From positions 75,129 through 139,128 of the forward strand of contig JAPHEF010000001.1 of NCBI GenBank assembly GCA_029259535.1: a stretch of DNA of 64,000 nucleotides, read 5' to 3'. Every line of letters begins with the position of its first letter. Positions within the stretch are counted from its first letter, which is position 1. Under the pieces are notes generated by a model. The model searched no databases and was not told the DNA's origin. It saw nothing but the letters and a program-made list of their open reading frames with translations. Below are positions 1 to 7,966 of the stretch, one piece after another. The position numbers were made by a program, and so were the translations under genes. Origin of the DNA: Alkanophaga liquidiphilum (lineage in GTDB: Archaea; Halobacteriota; Syntropharchaeia; Alkanophagales; B39-G2).

Positions 1-2
1 CC

Positions 3-326
3 GACACCGGAAGATGTGCTTACTTGGTGAGGCTCGTCGCCGACGCCCTTGGCGTGGACGTTCCCGACCTGCCGGTGGCGGTCACCGCTCCCGAATACAT
101 GGAGCAGAAAGCCACGATCGATGCGGTGTTCGCAGTCGCATACGGGCTTACGACACACGTCTCGCCCGTTCCGCCGATAACCGGTAGCGAGGAAGCCGTT
201 AAGCTTTTCACCGAGGACGTTGAGAAGCTCACCGGCGGAAAAGTAATAGTTGAGGAGGAGCCCGTGAAGGCGGCGGAGCTTCTGGAAAAAGTCATTGAAG
301 AGAAGAGGGCGAAGCTGGGCATCTAA
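3..326 (+). CDS. cooS: Carbon monoxide dehydrogenase catalytic subunit, C-terminal part (cut by window edge)
   Basis: The reading frame is open from base 3 and ends in TAA at 326, so only about the last 107 residues of a roughly 630-residue protein are present. They read like the tail of nickel-iron CooS: the segments VDVPDLPVAVTAPE, THVSPVPPITGS and LTGGKVIVEEEPVKAAELL follow the family's usual ending. CooS interconverts CO and CO2 in the cytoplasm and can feed electrons to ferredoxin or acetyl-CoA synthesis. The nickel- and cluster-binding cysteines lie upstream of the window and cannot be checked. The cupin gene starts 12 bases downstream, so the two are probably co-transcribed. A related hybrid-cluster protein is the main alternative, but the tail fits CooS better. 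Confidence 0.8.
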   Translation, partial: DTGRCAYLVRLVADALGVDVPDLPVAVTAPEYMEQKATIDAVFAVAYGLTTHVSPVPPITGSEEAVKLFTEDVEKLTGGKVIVEEEPVKAAELLEKVIEEKRAKLGI

Positions 327-338
327 AAGAGGGTGATC

Positions 339-677
339 ATGAAAATAATAGACGTAGAGAAGACGGAAGTCACTCCAAATCCGCATGGCGTCGCCGCCCG
401 CAAGATATATGACGCAGAAAGCGCCCAGATAGTCCACATAACACTGAAGCCGGGGAAGCGGTTGAAGAAGCACGTGACGCCTGTCGACGTTGCCTTTTAC
501 GTGCTCGAAGGGAAAGGAATCATTGAGATCGGCGATGAGCGTAAAGAAGTAGGGCAGGATACGCTCATCGAAAGTCCGGCAGGAATTCCGCACTGCTGGT
601 ATAACGAGAGCAATGGTGTCCTCCGCGTCCTCGTCGTCAAAGCGCCGAGACCATCGAAGCCGACGAGAATTCTATAA
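339..677 (+). CDS. Small single-domain cupin protein
   Basis: A 112-residue protein that is almost entirely one cupin barrel. The first cupin motif is visible as LKKHVTPVDVAFYVLEG (His near residue 46, acidic residue D49, glycine at the turn). The second is SPAGIPHCWYNE with a histidine. ATG 339 is chosen over GTG 333 because a GAGGGTGA ribosome site lies just before it. It sits 12 bases after cooS and 65 bases before trxB. Small stand-alone cupins bind a metal and often act as isomerases, dioxygenases or ligand sensors, and the sequence does not say which. A role linked to CO dehydrogenase is only suggested by position. Confidence 0.75.
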   Translation: MKIIDVEKTEVTPNPHGVAARKIYDAESAQIVHITLKPGKRLKKHVTPVDVAFYVLEGKGIIEIGDERKEVGQDTLIESPAGIPHCWYNESNGVLRVLVVKAPRPSKPTRIL

Positions 678-742
678 TTCCTGGAGCTTATGAGACCCTT
701 GCACCCGTAAAGCGTAAATTCACCGACGACGGAAACCGAAAC

Positions 743-1663
743 ATGCAAAGTGTGGAGCTTTTAGTAGTGGGTGCCGGACCTGCAGGGCTAACTGCTGGGC
801 TCTACGGCGTGCGTTCGGAGCTTAAGACGCTCGTGCTCGAAGCCGCCGCCCCCGGAGGGCAAATGGCGACCGCCCCGAAGATCGAAAACTATCCCGGCTT
901 CCCCGACGGCATCCCGGGCATGGAGCTCGCAGAACGCATGGAAGCGCAAGCAAGGAACGCAGGCGTCGAGATTCGTAACTTTGAAAGTGTGGAAAGTGTC
1001 AGGAAGGAAGGGGGCGTCTTCGTCGTGGAGACCTCCGAAAACAGGTATGAGAGCGTTGCTGTCATAGTCGCTTCCGGGCTTTCGCACAAGAAGCTCGGCG
1101 TGCCGGGCGAAGCTGAGCTCCTAGGACGTGGCGTCTCGTATTGCGCAACGTGCGACGCCCCGCTCTTTAAGGGCAAAAGGGTGGCGGTCGTCGGCGATGG
1201 GACGGCGGCGGCGAATGCCGCGCTCACGCTCAGCGAGCTTGCTGACGTCAAAATGCTGGTCGGCGGCGACGCCGTGCGAACTGCCGAAAAAATCATAGAG
1301 CGTCGCTTGAAAAAAAGCGGAGTGGAAATTCTGAAAAACGTTAAGGTCTTGGAAATTCTCGGCAAGAACCTCGTAAGCGGCGTGCGCGTGCTGAACACAG
1401 AAACTGGCGAGGAGTTCCTGCTGGAAATGGATGGCATTTTCATCGAAGTCGGGAAAGTGCCGAGCACCGGGTTTCTAAGGCTTGACGTGCAGCTCGACGA
1501 AAAAGGCTACATAATCGTGGATTCAAAGCAGCAAACCAGCGTCGAGGGCTTGTTCGCCGCCGGCGACGTCACGTCTGGCGGCGTGAAGCAGGTGGTGACG
1601 GCGGTGGCGCAAGGGGCAATCGCCGCTCTCAATGCTTATGAATACGTGCGGAGTTGGGGCTAA
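743..1663 (+). CDS. trxB: Thioredoxin-disulfide reductase
   Basis: A 306-residue flavoprotein, the normal size for low-molecular-weight thioredoxin reductase. The N-terminal FAD site GAGPAGLTAGLYGVR is at residues 10-24, the redox pair is CATC at 134-137, the second nucleotide site is GDGTAAANAA near 152-161, and the C-terminal FAD motif is GLFAAGDVTSGGVKQ. The second nucleotide site has GDGTAA rather than the more common GGGDSA, seen in some archaeal enzymes, so NADPH preference is uncertain. The enzyme passes electrons from a nicotinamide or other donor to thioredoxin in the cytoplasm. It follows the cupin gene and precedes the DUF166 gene by 12 bases in an apparent operon. Confidence 0.93.
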   Translation: MQSVELLVVGAGPAGLTAGLYGVRSELKTLVLEAAAPGGQMATAPKIENYPGFPDGIPGMELAERMEAQARNAGVEIRNFESVESVRKEGGVFVVETSENRYESVAVIVASGLSHKKLGVPGEAELLGRGVSYCATCDAPLFKGKRVAVVGDGTAAANAALTLSELADVKMLVGGDAVRTAEKIIERRLKKSGVEILKNVKVLEILGKNLVSGVRVLNTETGEEFLLEMDGIFIEVGKVPSTGFLRLDVQLDEKGYIIVDSKQQTSVEGLFAAGDVTSGGVKQVVTAVAQGAIAALNAYEYVRSWG

Positions 1664-1675
1664 CATCTACAAAAA

Positions 1676-2470
1676 ATGGAACTTGAGTTCTTATACAGCG
1701 GCGATTTTGGCAACGTCGTCATCGGCAACCTCGTGAATTATTCGACGTTCTGCCGAGCATGTGGGGAAGCGTGCGTAGAATGCCGAGTGGGCTGGAGCCA
1801 TGCAGATAGCATCACGGCTGCCGTGAGCCTGCCGCCGCCCGAGAGCCTGCCCCATTTCTTAGACGCTCCCGAGAGCTTCTTGCTCGACTTAATCCCGGCA
1901 GACGTGCTCATAGCGATAAACATCCATCCTGACGTGCTCTTAAGTTTACCCAAACGTCTTGAGGAGCTTGGCGTTTGCGCTTTGATAGTTCCTGCTGAGA
2001 GCCCAAGGGAGCTGCCCGTGGGCGTCAGGCAGCAGCTAAAGGACGCTTGCGAGATGCATGGTGTCGAATACGCCTTTCCGAAGCCGTTCTGCGCCTTAGA
2101 CCCCAGGGACCCTGTAGTCAGCCGCTTTAAAACCGTGAGGCGCTTCGTCGAAGACTTTGGCGTCGGCAAGCCGGAACTGCGGATCTCGTTAAAAAGCGGA
2201 GCTATAAGCAGCGCTGAGGTCCTGCGGAGCGCCCCCTGCGGCTCTACATGGTTTGTCGCTCGGAAAATAATAGGATTTAGGGCGCCGACCGACGCCGACG
2301 ACGCTGCATTGCGCGAGCTGTTTGACGCGATTTCAAAAGCGCATCATTCTTACCCTTGCACGGCGAGCATGGAGCTCGACAAGGAGCTCGGAGATACTGT
2401 CCTTCACAAAGCTGGATATCTGATTAGAGAAGCTATCCTTAAGGCCTTAAACGTAGAAATGCCCCTTTGA
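1676..2470 (+). CDS. DUF166 family protein
   Basis: A 264-residue protein matching the archaeal DUF166 family (once annotated as thymidylate-synthase-related). Visible hallmarks are the start LEFLYSGDFGNVVIGNL, a CRACGEACVEC cysteine cluster near residues 23-33, a DVLIAINIHPDVLLSLP segment, AFPKPFCALD, SAPCGSTWFVARKI, and the ending HHSYPCTASMELDKELGDT. The conserved cysteines suggest a metal or cluster site. The family is common in methanogens and related archaea and has no firmly assigned function that I know of. The start is 12 bases after trxB, so it may be co-expressed with the redox genes. Confidence 0.8.
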   Translation: MELEFLYSGDFGNVVIGNLVNYSTFCRACGEACVECRVGWSHADSITAAVSLPPPESLPHFLDAPESFLLDLIPADVLIAINIHPDVLLSLPKRLEELGVCALIVPAESPRELPVGVRQQLKDACEMHGVEYAFPKPFCALDPRDPVVSRFKTVRRFVEDFGVGKPELRISLKSGAISSAEVLRSAPCGSTWFVARKIIGFRAPTDADDAALRELFDAISKAHHSYPCTASMELDKELGDTVLHKAGYLIREAILKALNVEMPL

Positions 2471-2493
2471 CATCCGAGAGGTAAACCTAAAAT

Positions 2494-2532
2494 TTTTATA
2501 TTTTAGTTATCCCAACAAAACAAGGGGGAGGG
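2494..2532 (+). promoter_or_regulatory. TATA box and ribosome site of the small winged-helix gene
   Basis: An AT-rich TATA element (TTTTTATATTTT, about 2493-2504) lies about 40 bases before ATG 2536. The strong ribosome site GGGGGAGGG (2524-2532) sits in the spacer. Together they mark a new transcription unit after the DUF166 gene. Confidence 0.5.
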
Positions 2533-2535
2533 AGT

Positions 2536-2853
2536 ATGTACACGTCTTTCCTGCAATATGACCCCAGAGTTGTTCGCTCCTTGAAACGGAGCAGGGTCAG
2601 GGTTGCTATTTTATTATATCTCAACAAAATATACCCGAACATGTCTTATCCGGCGGAAATCGCTCGGAATATAGGAATCGACGCGACGAACGTGCTCGGC
2701 GGGCTCAGGGGCATGGGCAGTAGATATAACGGCTCCAGCTCCCTCGTGGAGCTCGGGCTTGTTGATAAGGTAGATATAAACGGCGTCAGTTATTACAAGC
2801 TCTCGAAAATAGGCAAGCAGGTCGTAGACATCTTAGAGTCCTCTCTATTTTAA
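2536..2853 (+). CDS. Archaeal winged-helix transcriptional regulator, small
   Basis: A 105-residue protein with a winged-helix fold. A basic N-terminus (RVVRSLKRSRVRVAILLYL) is followed by SYPAEIARNIGIDATNVLGGL as the helix-turn-helix and VDINGVSYYKLSKIGKQVVDIL as the wing and last helix. It resembles small archaeal ArsR-like predicted regulators. It has its own TATA box and a strong ribosome site and is followed after 10 bases by a methyltransferase gene, which may be its target or partner. Ligand and targets are unknown. Confidence 0.75.
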   Translation: MYTSFLQYDPRVVRSLKRSRVRVAILLYLNKIYPNMSYPAEIARNIGIDATNVLGGLRGMGSRYNGSSSLVELGLVDKVDINGVSYYKLSKIGKQVVDILESSLF

Positions 2854-2863
2854 GGGATGCGCT

Positions 2864-3805
2864 ATGAATAAGTTAATAACCGATATTGGCAACAGTATTG
2901 AAGCTGCTACGAGATTCGTTAAAGGCTATATAATATCTATAGGCTCTGTCACCAATATTTTCAGTGCTATAGAAAACAACATACAAACGGTTGACGACAT
3001 CGCTGAGGAATATGGCTATAGGAACAAGAGGCTCCTAAAGTTGTATTTGGATATTTTGTGCTCGTATTCCATATTGAAAAAGGAAAATTCGAAATACTTC
3101 TTGGTCGATGGTGTGAATATAAGATTGGAGAAGCGAGATTTCATGCTCGATAAGATGAAAGAAGATCTCATAAGCTTTTTTATGTCTTTGATAAACGTTT
3201 TTCCCCATCTGCTCATCGACCCGAACAACCCACTTGCCACCACCGACTTCGAAAGAGATGCTAATATCTGGAGCATTTGGTTGGAAAATGATTGGTTCAA
3301 GTCAGTAAGGTGGGCTATAACAGAAATAGGAAGAATAGGCAAGAGAGATTACATCTTGGACATGGGCAGCGGCTCCGTTTCCCCGCTATACTTTGCAGAA
3401 ATCGTTGGTGAGAATGGGAGGGTTACAGGGCTGGACAAGTCCAAAAAAATGGTGGAAATCGCAAGGACGAAGATAGAAAACCGGGGGTATTCATGGGTCG
3501 AGATGGAGCACTGCGATATCGAAAACGATGTGGGGTTGGACGAAGAATACGACATCGTTATTCTTTCGATGGTATTAGAATACGTGCATAATATGGAAAA
3601 AGTTATCGAAAATGCATACAACGCCCTGAAGGACGGCGGTAGGCTGATAATATTTAAAATGCCAGACAATCCCATCATAAATTTTACAGAAGCACTAATA
3701 CCGCAATTTGTTAAGCTGCGGACCACGAGAGAGATAAAAGAAGTTTTGACAAAAGTCATAGTCAAAGAGTATGGAGACCTACTTATAGTTGCTCATAAGT
3801 ATTAA
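2864..3805 (+). CDS. SAM-dependent methyltransferase with N-terminal winged-helix region
   Basis: A 313-residue class I methyltransferase. Residues about 1-90 look like the dimerisation/winged-helix region of O-methyltransferases (IFSAIENNIQTVDDIAEEYG). The SAM-binding motif I is ILDMGSGSVSPLYFAE near residue 165, followed by the acidic end of strand 2 (VTGLDKSKKM), an EHCDIEND motif and DIVILSMVLEYVHN. The substrate cannot be read from the sequence. Base composition is clearly more AT-rich than the genes before it, which may mean recent acquisition. It is 10 bases downstream of the winged-helix gene, so the pair is likely one unit. Confidence 0.8.
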   Translation: MNKLITDIGNSIEAATRFVKGYIISIGSVTNIFSAIENNIQTVDDIAEEYGYRNKRLLKLYLDILCSYSILKKENSKYFLVDGVNIRLEKRDFMLDKMKEDLISFFMSLINVFPHLLIDPNNPLATTDFERDANIWSIWLENDWFKSVRWAITEIGRIGKRDYILDMGSGSVSPLYFAEIVGENGRVTGLDKSKKMVEIARTKIENRGYSWVEMEHCDIENDVGLDEEYDIVILSMVLEYVHNMEKVIENAYNALKDGGRLIIFKMPDNPIINFTEALIPQFVKLRTTREIKEVLTKVIVKEYGDLLIVAHKY

Positions 3806-3891
3806 TAATTTATGTATATACAACATGCATATACGCCTACATATTCACTTATACATCTCGTTTTATCAGATACAGCCCTCTAAGAGCGTTT

Positions 3892-4479
3892 GTGATAGGG
3901 CTTGGGCTGTTGAATACACCACAGCATTACACTGTTATTACTTTTGCAGCTATTGGTGCAGGACTTAAATTCATAGACGATACTTTCGATGAAAACGTTT
4001 TTGACAAGAGGTTTGCGGGCGTCGTTGCTCCTGCGCTGGTAATAATGGCGTTAATCATGTCCGCAAACGATACGGCAGCTGCGACCCTCCTACTTTCAAT
4101 ACTTCTAGCGGTTATTTTTGCGGGCAAGGTCGATAATTTGGTATTCAAGGTTAATGCTTTTGTTTTTTTGGTGTTGTTCTGCGTCACTGCCTCTTTTAAC
4201 CTACTATGGTTTCATTTAGCTATTTTAACCGCCGCAGGCATCATTGATGAAAGAGGCAATGATTATATTGATTCCCAACATGATACGTCCAAATTTTTGA
4301 GGGCATTCTTTGCTCATAGGTGCATGATGAAGGTCAGCATGCTGCTTTTATGCGCTTTTTCACCGCTTTCGTGGCTTTATTTCTTTGCACTTTTAGCTTT
4401 TGACGCGGCTTATGATTCTGTGAAATGGCTTTCTGACTGTAAAAAGGAGAGAAAAGGCGTTACAGCTACGGAGTCTTGA
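3892..4479 (+). CDS. Small polytopic membrane protein, possibly UbiA-like
   Basis: A hydrophobic protein of about 195 residues with five or six likely membrane segments. Two acidic loops stand out: KFIDDTFDENVFDKR near residue 28 and IIDERGNDYIDSQ near residue 117. Their spacing recalls the two aspartate-rich motifs of UbiA prenyltransferases, but the protein is shorter than the usual 280-300 residues and the motifs are not exact. No good ATG exists: the frame is open from base 3799 and GTG 3892 is the first plausible start, so the N-terminus is uncertain. A TATA-like stretch lies near 3808-3820. The stop is six bases from the 3' end of tRNA-Ala on the other strand. Confidence 0.5.
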   Translation: MIGLGLLNTPQHYTVITFAAIGAGLKFIDDTFDENVFDKRFAGVVAPALVIMALIMSANDTAAATLLLSILLAVIFAGKVDNLVFKVNAFVFLVLFCVTASFNLLWFHLAILTAAGIIDERGNDYIDSQHDTSKFLRAFFAHRCMMKVSMLLLCAFSPLSWLYFFALLAFDAAYDSVKWLSDCKKERKGVTATES

Positions 4480-4484
4480 ATCTA

Positions 4485-4556
4485 TGGACCGGTCGGGATT
4501 TGAACCCGAGGCCTCTCGCACGCCAAGCGAGCGATCTTCCGCTGATCTACCGGCCC
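4485..4556 (-). tRNA. tRNA-Ala(GGC)
   Basis: The minus strand folds into a cloverleaf. The acceptor is GGGCCGG with CCGGUCC, giving the G3:U70 pair that marks alanine tRNAs. There is a D arm, the anticodon stem CTCGC/GCGAG with loop TTGGCGT (anticodon GGC), and a T arm with GGTTCAAATCC. The discriminator is A and CCA is not encoded. An AT-rich patch at about 4590-4610 is a likely TATA element for this gene. Confidence 0.93.
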
Positions 4557-4721
4557 GTGTGGGCGTTATCAATCACACTTCGCCGCTTATCGTTTAAAAA
4601 TTTAACGATTGCAAAAAGTATTTGTCCGACATCCGACCCAAATACGACGAAGGCAAATTCTCTTTTCCTTTCTTAAACAAGTTTTTATAGGGTCTGAGCG
4701 TCTTTTATACTGGGGTTGTGA

Positions 4722-5774
4722 ATGCCAGAGGAGATGAGTCATAGGGAGAGGTTGTTTGCGGCGTTCGAGCGGAGTTCTTATGACCGGGCGCCGTGTCCGG
4801 GGATTACGCAGACCGGGACGGTCGAGCTGATGGAGGCGAGCGGCGCTTTCTTCCCGGAGGTGCATTGGGACGCTGAGAAGATGGCGAAGCTGGCGTGGGC
4901 GGCTTTCGAACATGCCGGACTCGAAGGCATCCGTGTCCCGTTCATCATTTACACCGAAGCGCTCGCCGTCGGCACTGAGCTTTTCAAATGGGAGAAGGAC
5001 AACATGCCGATGGTGAAAAAATACCCATTCAGTAGCGTCGAGGAGGCTGCCGAGAAGTTAGAAGTCCCGAATCCGAGAGAAGCTGAGAGCATGCGGGTTG
5101 TGCTGGACGCCATCGAGCTCTTAAAGCCAAAATGCGATGCTGAGAAGCTACCGCTGACCGGGCACGCCGTTGGCGCATTCCTCTTAGCCTTTGGCGTCGT
5201 GGATTTCATGAACGCCATGATAGCATTCAAGAAGAGCCCTGAAAGCTTTAGGGAAATCTGGGAGAAGACAAAAGAGCTTGTAATAACGTGGTCGGAGGCA
5301 ATGATTGACGCCGGCGCCGACGTCATTTTTTACAACTGCGCAGCGCTCGGCAACTTCAGACCCGACGACTACGAAAAACACGGGTTTTCTATTGACCGGG
5401 AGTGCATACGGAAAATAAAGGAAAAGGGGGCTTATGTGCTGGTCCACGTCTGTTCGGACATAAGGCCGGTGCTGGACCACGTGGTGAAGTTAGGGGCGGA
5501 TGCTATTTCCGTGTCGGAAGTGGTGAAGATGGAGGATATTAGGAAGCGGGTCGGCGACGACGTCACGCTGATGGGGAACGTGAACCAAGTATTCACGCTG
5601 ATAAAGAGGGGGCCTGAGGAGGTCATGGCGGAGGCGAAGGCGTGTATAGAGGCGGGGACGGACATTCTGGCGCCGGGGTGCGGTTTCGGGACGAAGACGC
5701 CGCTCGCAAACATGCGTGCGATGGTGGATGCGGCTAAGAAATATGGGCACCTCGCCAGACTCGCTGGGAAATAA
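4722..5774 (+). CDS. UroD-family corrinoid/CoM-type methyltransferase, paralogue 1 of 3
   Basis: A 350-residue TIM-barrel protein of the uroporphyrinogen-decarboxylase superfamily, on the MtaA/MtbA methyltransferase side rather than true HemE. The zinc-ligand pattern of methylcobamide:CoM methyltransferases is present: H242 and C244 (VHVCSDIRPV) and C320 (LAPGCGFGTKTP). These enzymes move a methyl group between a corrinoid protein and a thiol such as coenzyme M. No corrinoid protein gene is nearby. A TATA element (TTTTTATAG, 4682-4690) precedes it. ATG 4722 is used because paralogue 3 also begins with a five-residue extension; ATG 4734 is possible. The ends are nearly identical in DNA to paralogue 2 while the middle differs. 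Confidence 0.8.
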   Translation: MPEEMSHRERLFAAFERSSYDRAPCPGITQTGTVELMEASGAFFPEVHWDAEKMAKLAWAAFEHAGLEGIRVPFIIYTEALAVGTELFKWEKDNMPMVKKYPFSSVEEAAEKLEVPNPREAESMRVVLDAIELLKPKCDAEKLPLTGHAVGAFLLAFGVVDFMNAMIAFKKSPESFREIWEKTKELVITWSEAMIDAGADVIFYNCAALGNFRPDDYEKHGFSIDRECIRKIKEKGAYVLVHVCSDIRPVLDHVVKLGADAISVSEVVKMEDIRKRVGDDVTLMGNVNQVFTLIKRGPEEVMAEAKACIEAGTDILAPGCGFGTKTPLANMRAMVDAAKKYGHLARLAGK

Positions 5775-5816
5775 TGCGGAAGAATTAAAACAGCGTCAGA
5801 ATAAACAGGTGGTTGT

Positions 5817-6875
5817 ATGCCAGAGGAGATGAGTCATAGGGAGAGGTTGTTTGCGGCGTTCGAGCGGAGTTCTTATGACCGGGCGCCGTGTCCGGGGATT
5901 ACGCAGACCGGGACGGTCGAGCTGATGGAGGCGAGCGGCGCTTTCTTCCCGGAGGTGCATTGGGACGCTGAGAAGATGGCGAGGCTGGCGTGGGCGGCTT
6001 TCGAACATGCCGGACTCGAAGGCGTCCGTGTCCCGTTCATCATTTACACCGAAGCGCTCGCCGTCGGTGTCGAGCTTGAGAAGTGGGCGAAGGACAACAT
6101 GCCGATGGTCAAGAAGTTCGCGTTCGACAGTGTTGAGGAAATAGCCGAGAGGATGGAGATACCAGACCCGCAGACGGCGCCAAGCATGAAAGTCGTGCTG
6201 GATGCCATTAAGATTTTAAAGCCGAAGTGCGACGATGCGAAGCTTCCGATAACCTGCCACGTCGGCAGTGCGTTCGTTGGCGCCTTCCTCGGCATCGTGG
6301 ACATGATGAAAGCCATGATAACATTCAAGAAGAACCCTGAGGTCTTCGGCGGCGTCTTCGAGAAGACGAAGCAATTGGCACTGACGTGGGCGGAAGCCGC
6401 TATCGAGGCGGGGAGCGATGTTATTTTCTACAACTGTGCTCCGCTTGGCAACTTTAGACCCACCGACTATGAGAAATATGGGCTTCCTGTGGACAAGGAG
6501 TGCGTAAAGAAAATAAAGGACATGGGCGCCTACGTCGTCGTGCACGTCTGTTCGGACATAAGGCCGGTGCTGGACCACGTGGTGAAGTTAGGGGCGGATG
6601 CCATTTCCGTGTCGGAAGTGGTGAAGATGGAAGATATTAGGAAGCGGGTCGGCGACGACGTCACGCTGATGGGGAACGTGAACCAAGTATTCACGCTGAT
6701 AAAGAGGGGGCCTGAGGAGGTCATGGCGGAGGCGAAGGCGTGTATAGAGGCGGGGACGGACATTCTGGCGCCGGGGTGCGGTTTCGGGACGAAGACGCCG
6801 CTCGCAAACATGCGTGCGATGGTCGAGGCGGCTAAGAAATATGGGCACCTCGCCAGACTCGCTTCGGGGGCGTAA
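5817..6875 (+). CDS. UroD-family corrinoid/CoM-type methyltransferase, paralogue 2 of 3
   Basis: A 352-residue protein with the same fold and the same zinc-ligand set (VHVCSDIRP; APGCGFGTKTP). About the first 250 bases and the last 290 bases are almost identical to paralogue 1. The central part (about residues 85-235) is diverged, with for example ITCHVGSAFVGAF in place of LTGHAVGAFLLAF. The region lining the barrel mouth therefore differs, consistent with a different methyl acceptor or partner. It starts 42 bases after paralogue 1 and ends two bases before paralogue 3, so the three are probably one operon. The exact substrate is unknown. Confidence 0.8.
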   Translation: MPEEMSHRERLFAAFERSSYDRAPCPGITQTGTVELMEASGAFFPEVHWDAEKMARLAWAAFEHAGLEGVRVPFIIYTEALAVGVELEKWAKDNMPMVKKFAFDSVEEIAERMEIPDPQTAPSMKVVLDAIKILKPKCDDAKLPITCHVGSAFVGAFLGIVDMMKAMITFKKNPEVFGGVFEKTKQLALTWAEAAIEAGSDVIFYNCAPLGNFRPTDYEKYGLPVDKECVKKIKDMGAYVVVHVCSDIRPVLDHVVKLGADAISVSEVVKMEDIRKRVGDDVTLMGNVNQVFTLIKRGPEEVMAEAKACIEAGTDILAPGCGFGTKTPLANMRAMVEAAKKYGHLARLASGA

Positions 6876-6877
6876 AA

Positions 6878-7933
6878 ATGGGAGATGAGATGAATTATAG
6901 GGAGCGGCTATTTGCCGCTTTAGACCAGAATCCGGTGGACCGGGCGCCGTGTCCGGGGATTACGCAGACCGGGACGGTCGAGCTGATGGAGGCGAGCGGC
7001 GCCTTCTTCCCGGAGGCGCATAAGGACGCTGAGAAGATGGCGAAGTTGGCGTGGGCGGCTTTCGAACATGCCGGACTCGAAGGCATCAGAATTCCTTTTA
7101 TTGTTTATACCGAGGCGAGTGCGCTTGGCACAAGGCTTTACAAGTGGAAGAAAGACACGCAGCCCATGGTTGAAGAAGTTCCAATAAAGAGCCCAGAGGA
7201 CATAGACAAGCTGGAAATTCCAGACCCGAGAGATGCGGAGTTGCCGTCTGTGGTGTTAAAGGCGATTGAGATTTTGAAGCCGAAGTGCAACGCCGCAAAG
7301 CTGCCGCTGACTGTCATGGTGATAGCGCCGGCGACGATGTCGCTCGGTGGTGCTTTGGTTGACATAATGAAGGTGATGATGTGGGTGAAGACGAACATAG
7401 ATGACACGGTGAAGCTTGCCAAAAAAGTAAGCGAGATGAGTCTCGCATTCGCTGAGGCAGTCGTGGACGCCGGCGCCGACGTCATCTTCTACAACGTTGG
7501 CATTTCCAGCAGGGTGAAAGAGTATCCTGAGGTCTTCTTCCCCATAGACAAAGAGGTCGCAGGCAAAATACGGAAGATGGGCGTTTACATGGTTGCGCAC
7601 CACTGCTCAGATCCAAGGCGGATAATAAACGAGCTTGCGAGTCTCGGCGCTCACGGATTGTCCATCCCGGAGCCGCAGATGATTCCCGTGCGGGAGGCAC
7701 GTGAGCTCGTCGGCGACCGTGTGGCGCTCGTCGGCGGACTGGACCAGTTGCACACCCTGATAAAGAAGAGCCCAGAGGATGTGATGGAACAAGCAAAGAC
7801 GGCGATAGAAGAGGGTATAGACGTGCTGGCGCCGGGGTGCGGTTTCGGGACGAAGACGCCGCTCGCAAACATGCGTGCGATGGTGGAGGCGGCTAAGAAA
7901 TATGGGCACCTCGCCAGACTCGCTAAGAAGTAG
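6878..7933 (+). CDS. UroD-family corrinoid/CoM-type methyltransferase, paralogue 3 of 3
   Basis: A 351-residue member of the same family and the most diverged of the three. The metal motif is AHHCSDPRR (H-x-C kept, with an extra histidine) and the downstream cysteine is again in LAPGCGFGTKTP. Two short DNA blocks, around 6938-7085 and 7828-7920, remain almost identical to the first two copies, pointing to local gene conversion. The start MGDEM lies two bases after the stop of paralogue 2, indicating translational coupling. Substrate specificity cannot be read from the sequence. Confidence 0.8.
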   Translation: MGDEMNYRERLFAALDQNPVDRAPCPGITQTGTVELMEASGAFFPEAHKDAEKMAKLAWAAFEHAGLEGIRIPFIVYTEASALGTRLYKWKKDTQPMVEEVPIKSPEDIDKLEIPDPRDAELPSVVLKAIEILKPKCNAAKLPLTVMVIAPATMSLGGALVDIMKVMMWVKTNIDDTVKLAKKVSEMSLAFAEAVVDAGADVIFYNVGISSRVKEYPEVFFPIDKEVAGKIRKMGVYMVAHHCSDPRRIINELASLGAHGLSIPEPQMIPVREARELVGDRVALVGGLDQLHTLIKKSPEDVMEQAKTAIEEGIDVLAPGCGFGTKTPLANMRAMVEAAKKYGHLARLAKK

Positions 7934-7966
7934 CAGGCATACCGTTGTATTTGGTTCGAACAATGT

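Noticed and set aside
7482..7868. Overlapping antisense frames of 70-130 codons under the methyltransferase genes
   Set aside because: GC-rich codon bias produces open antisense frames; identical shadows occur under all three paralogues and none has a start signal or domain.
4722..7933. True uroporphyrinogen decarboxylase (HemE) for the three paralogues
   Set aside because: The H-x-C...C zinc-ligand pattern and tandem paralogy fit the MtaA/MtbA methyltransferase branch rather than HemE.
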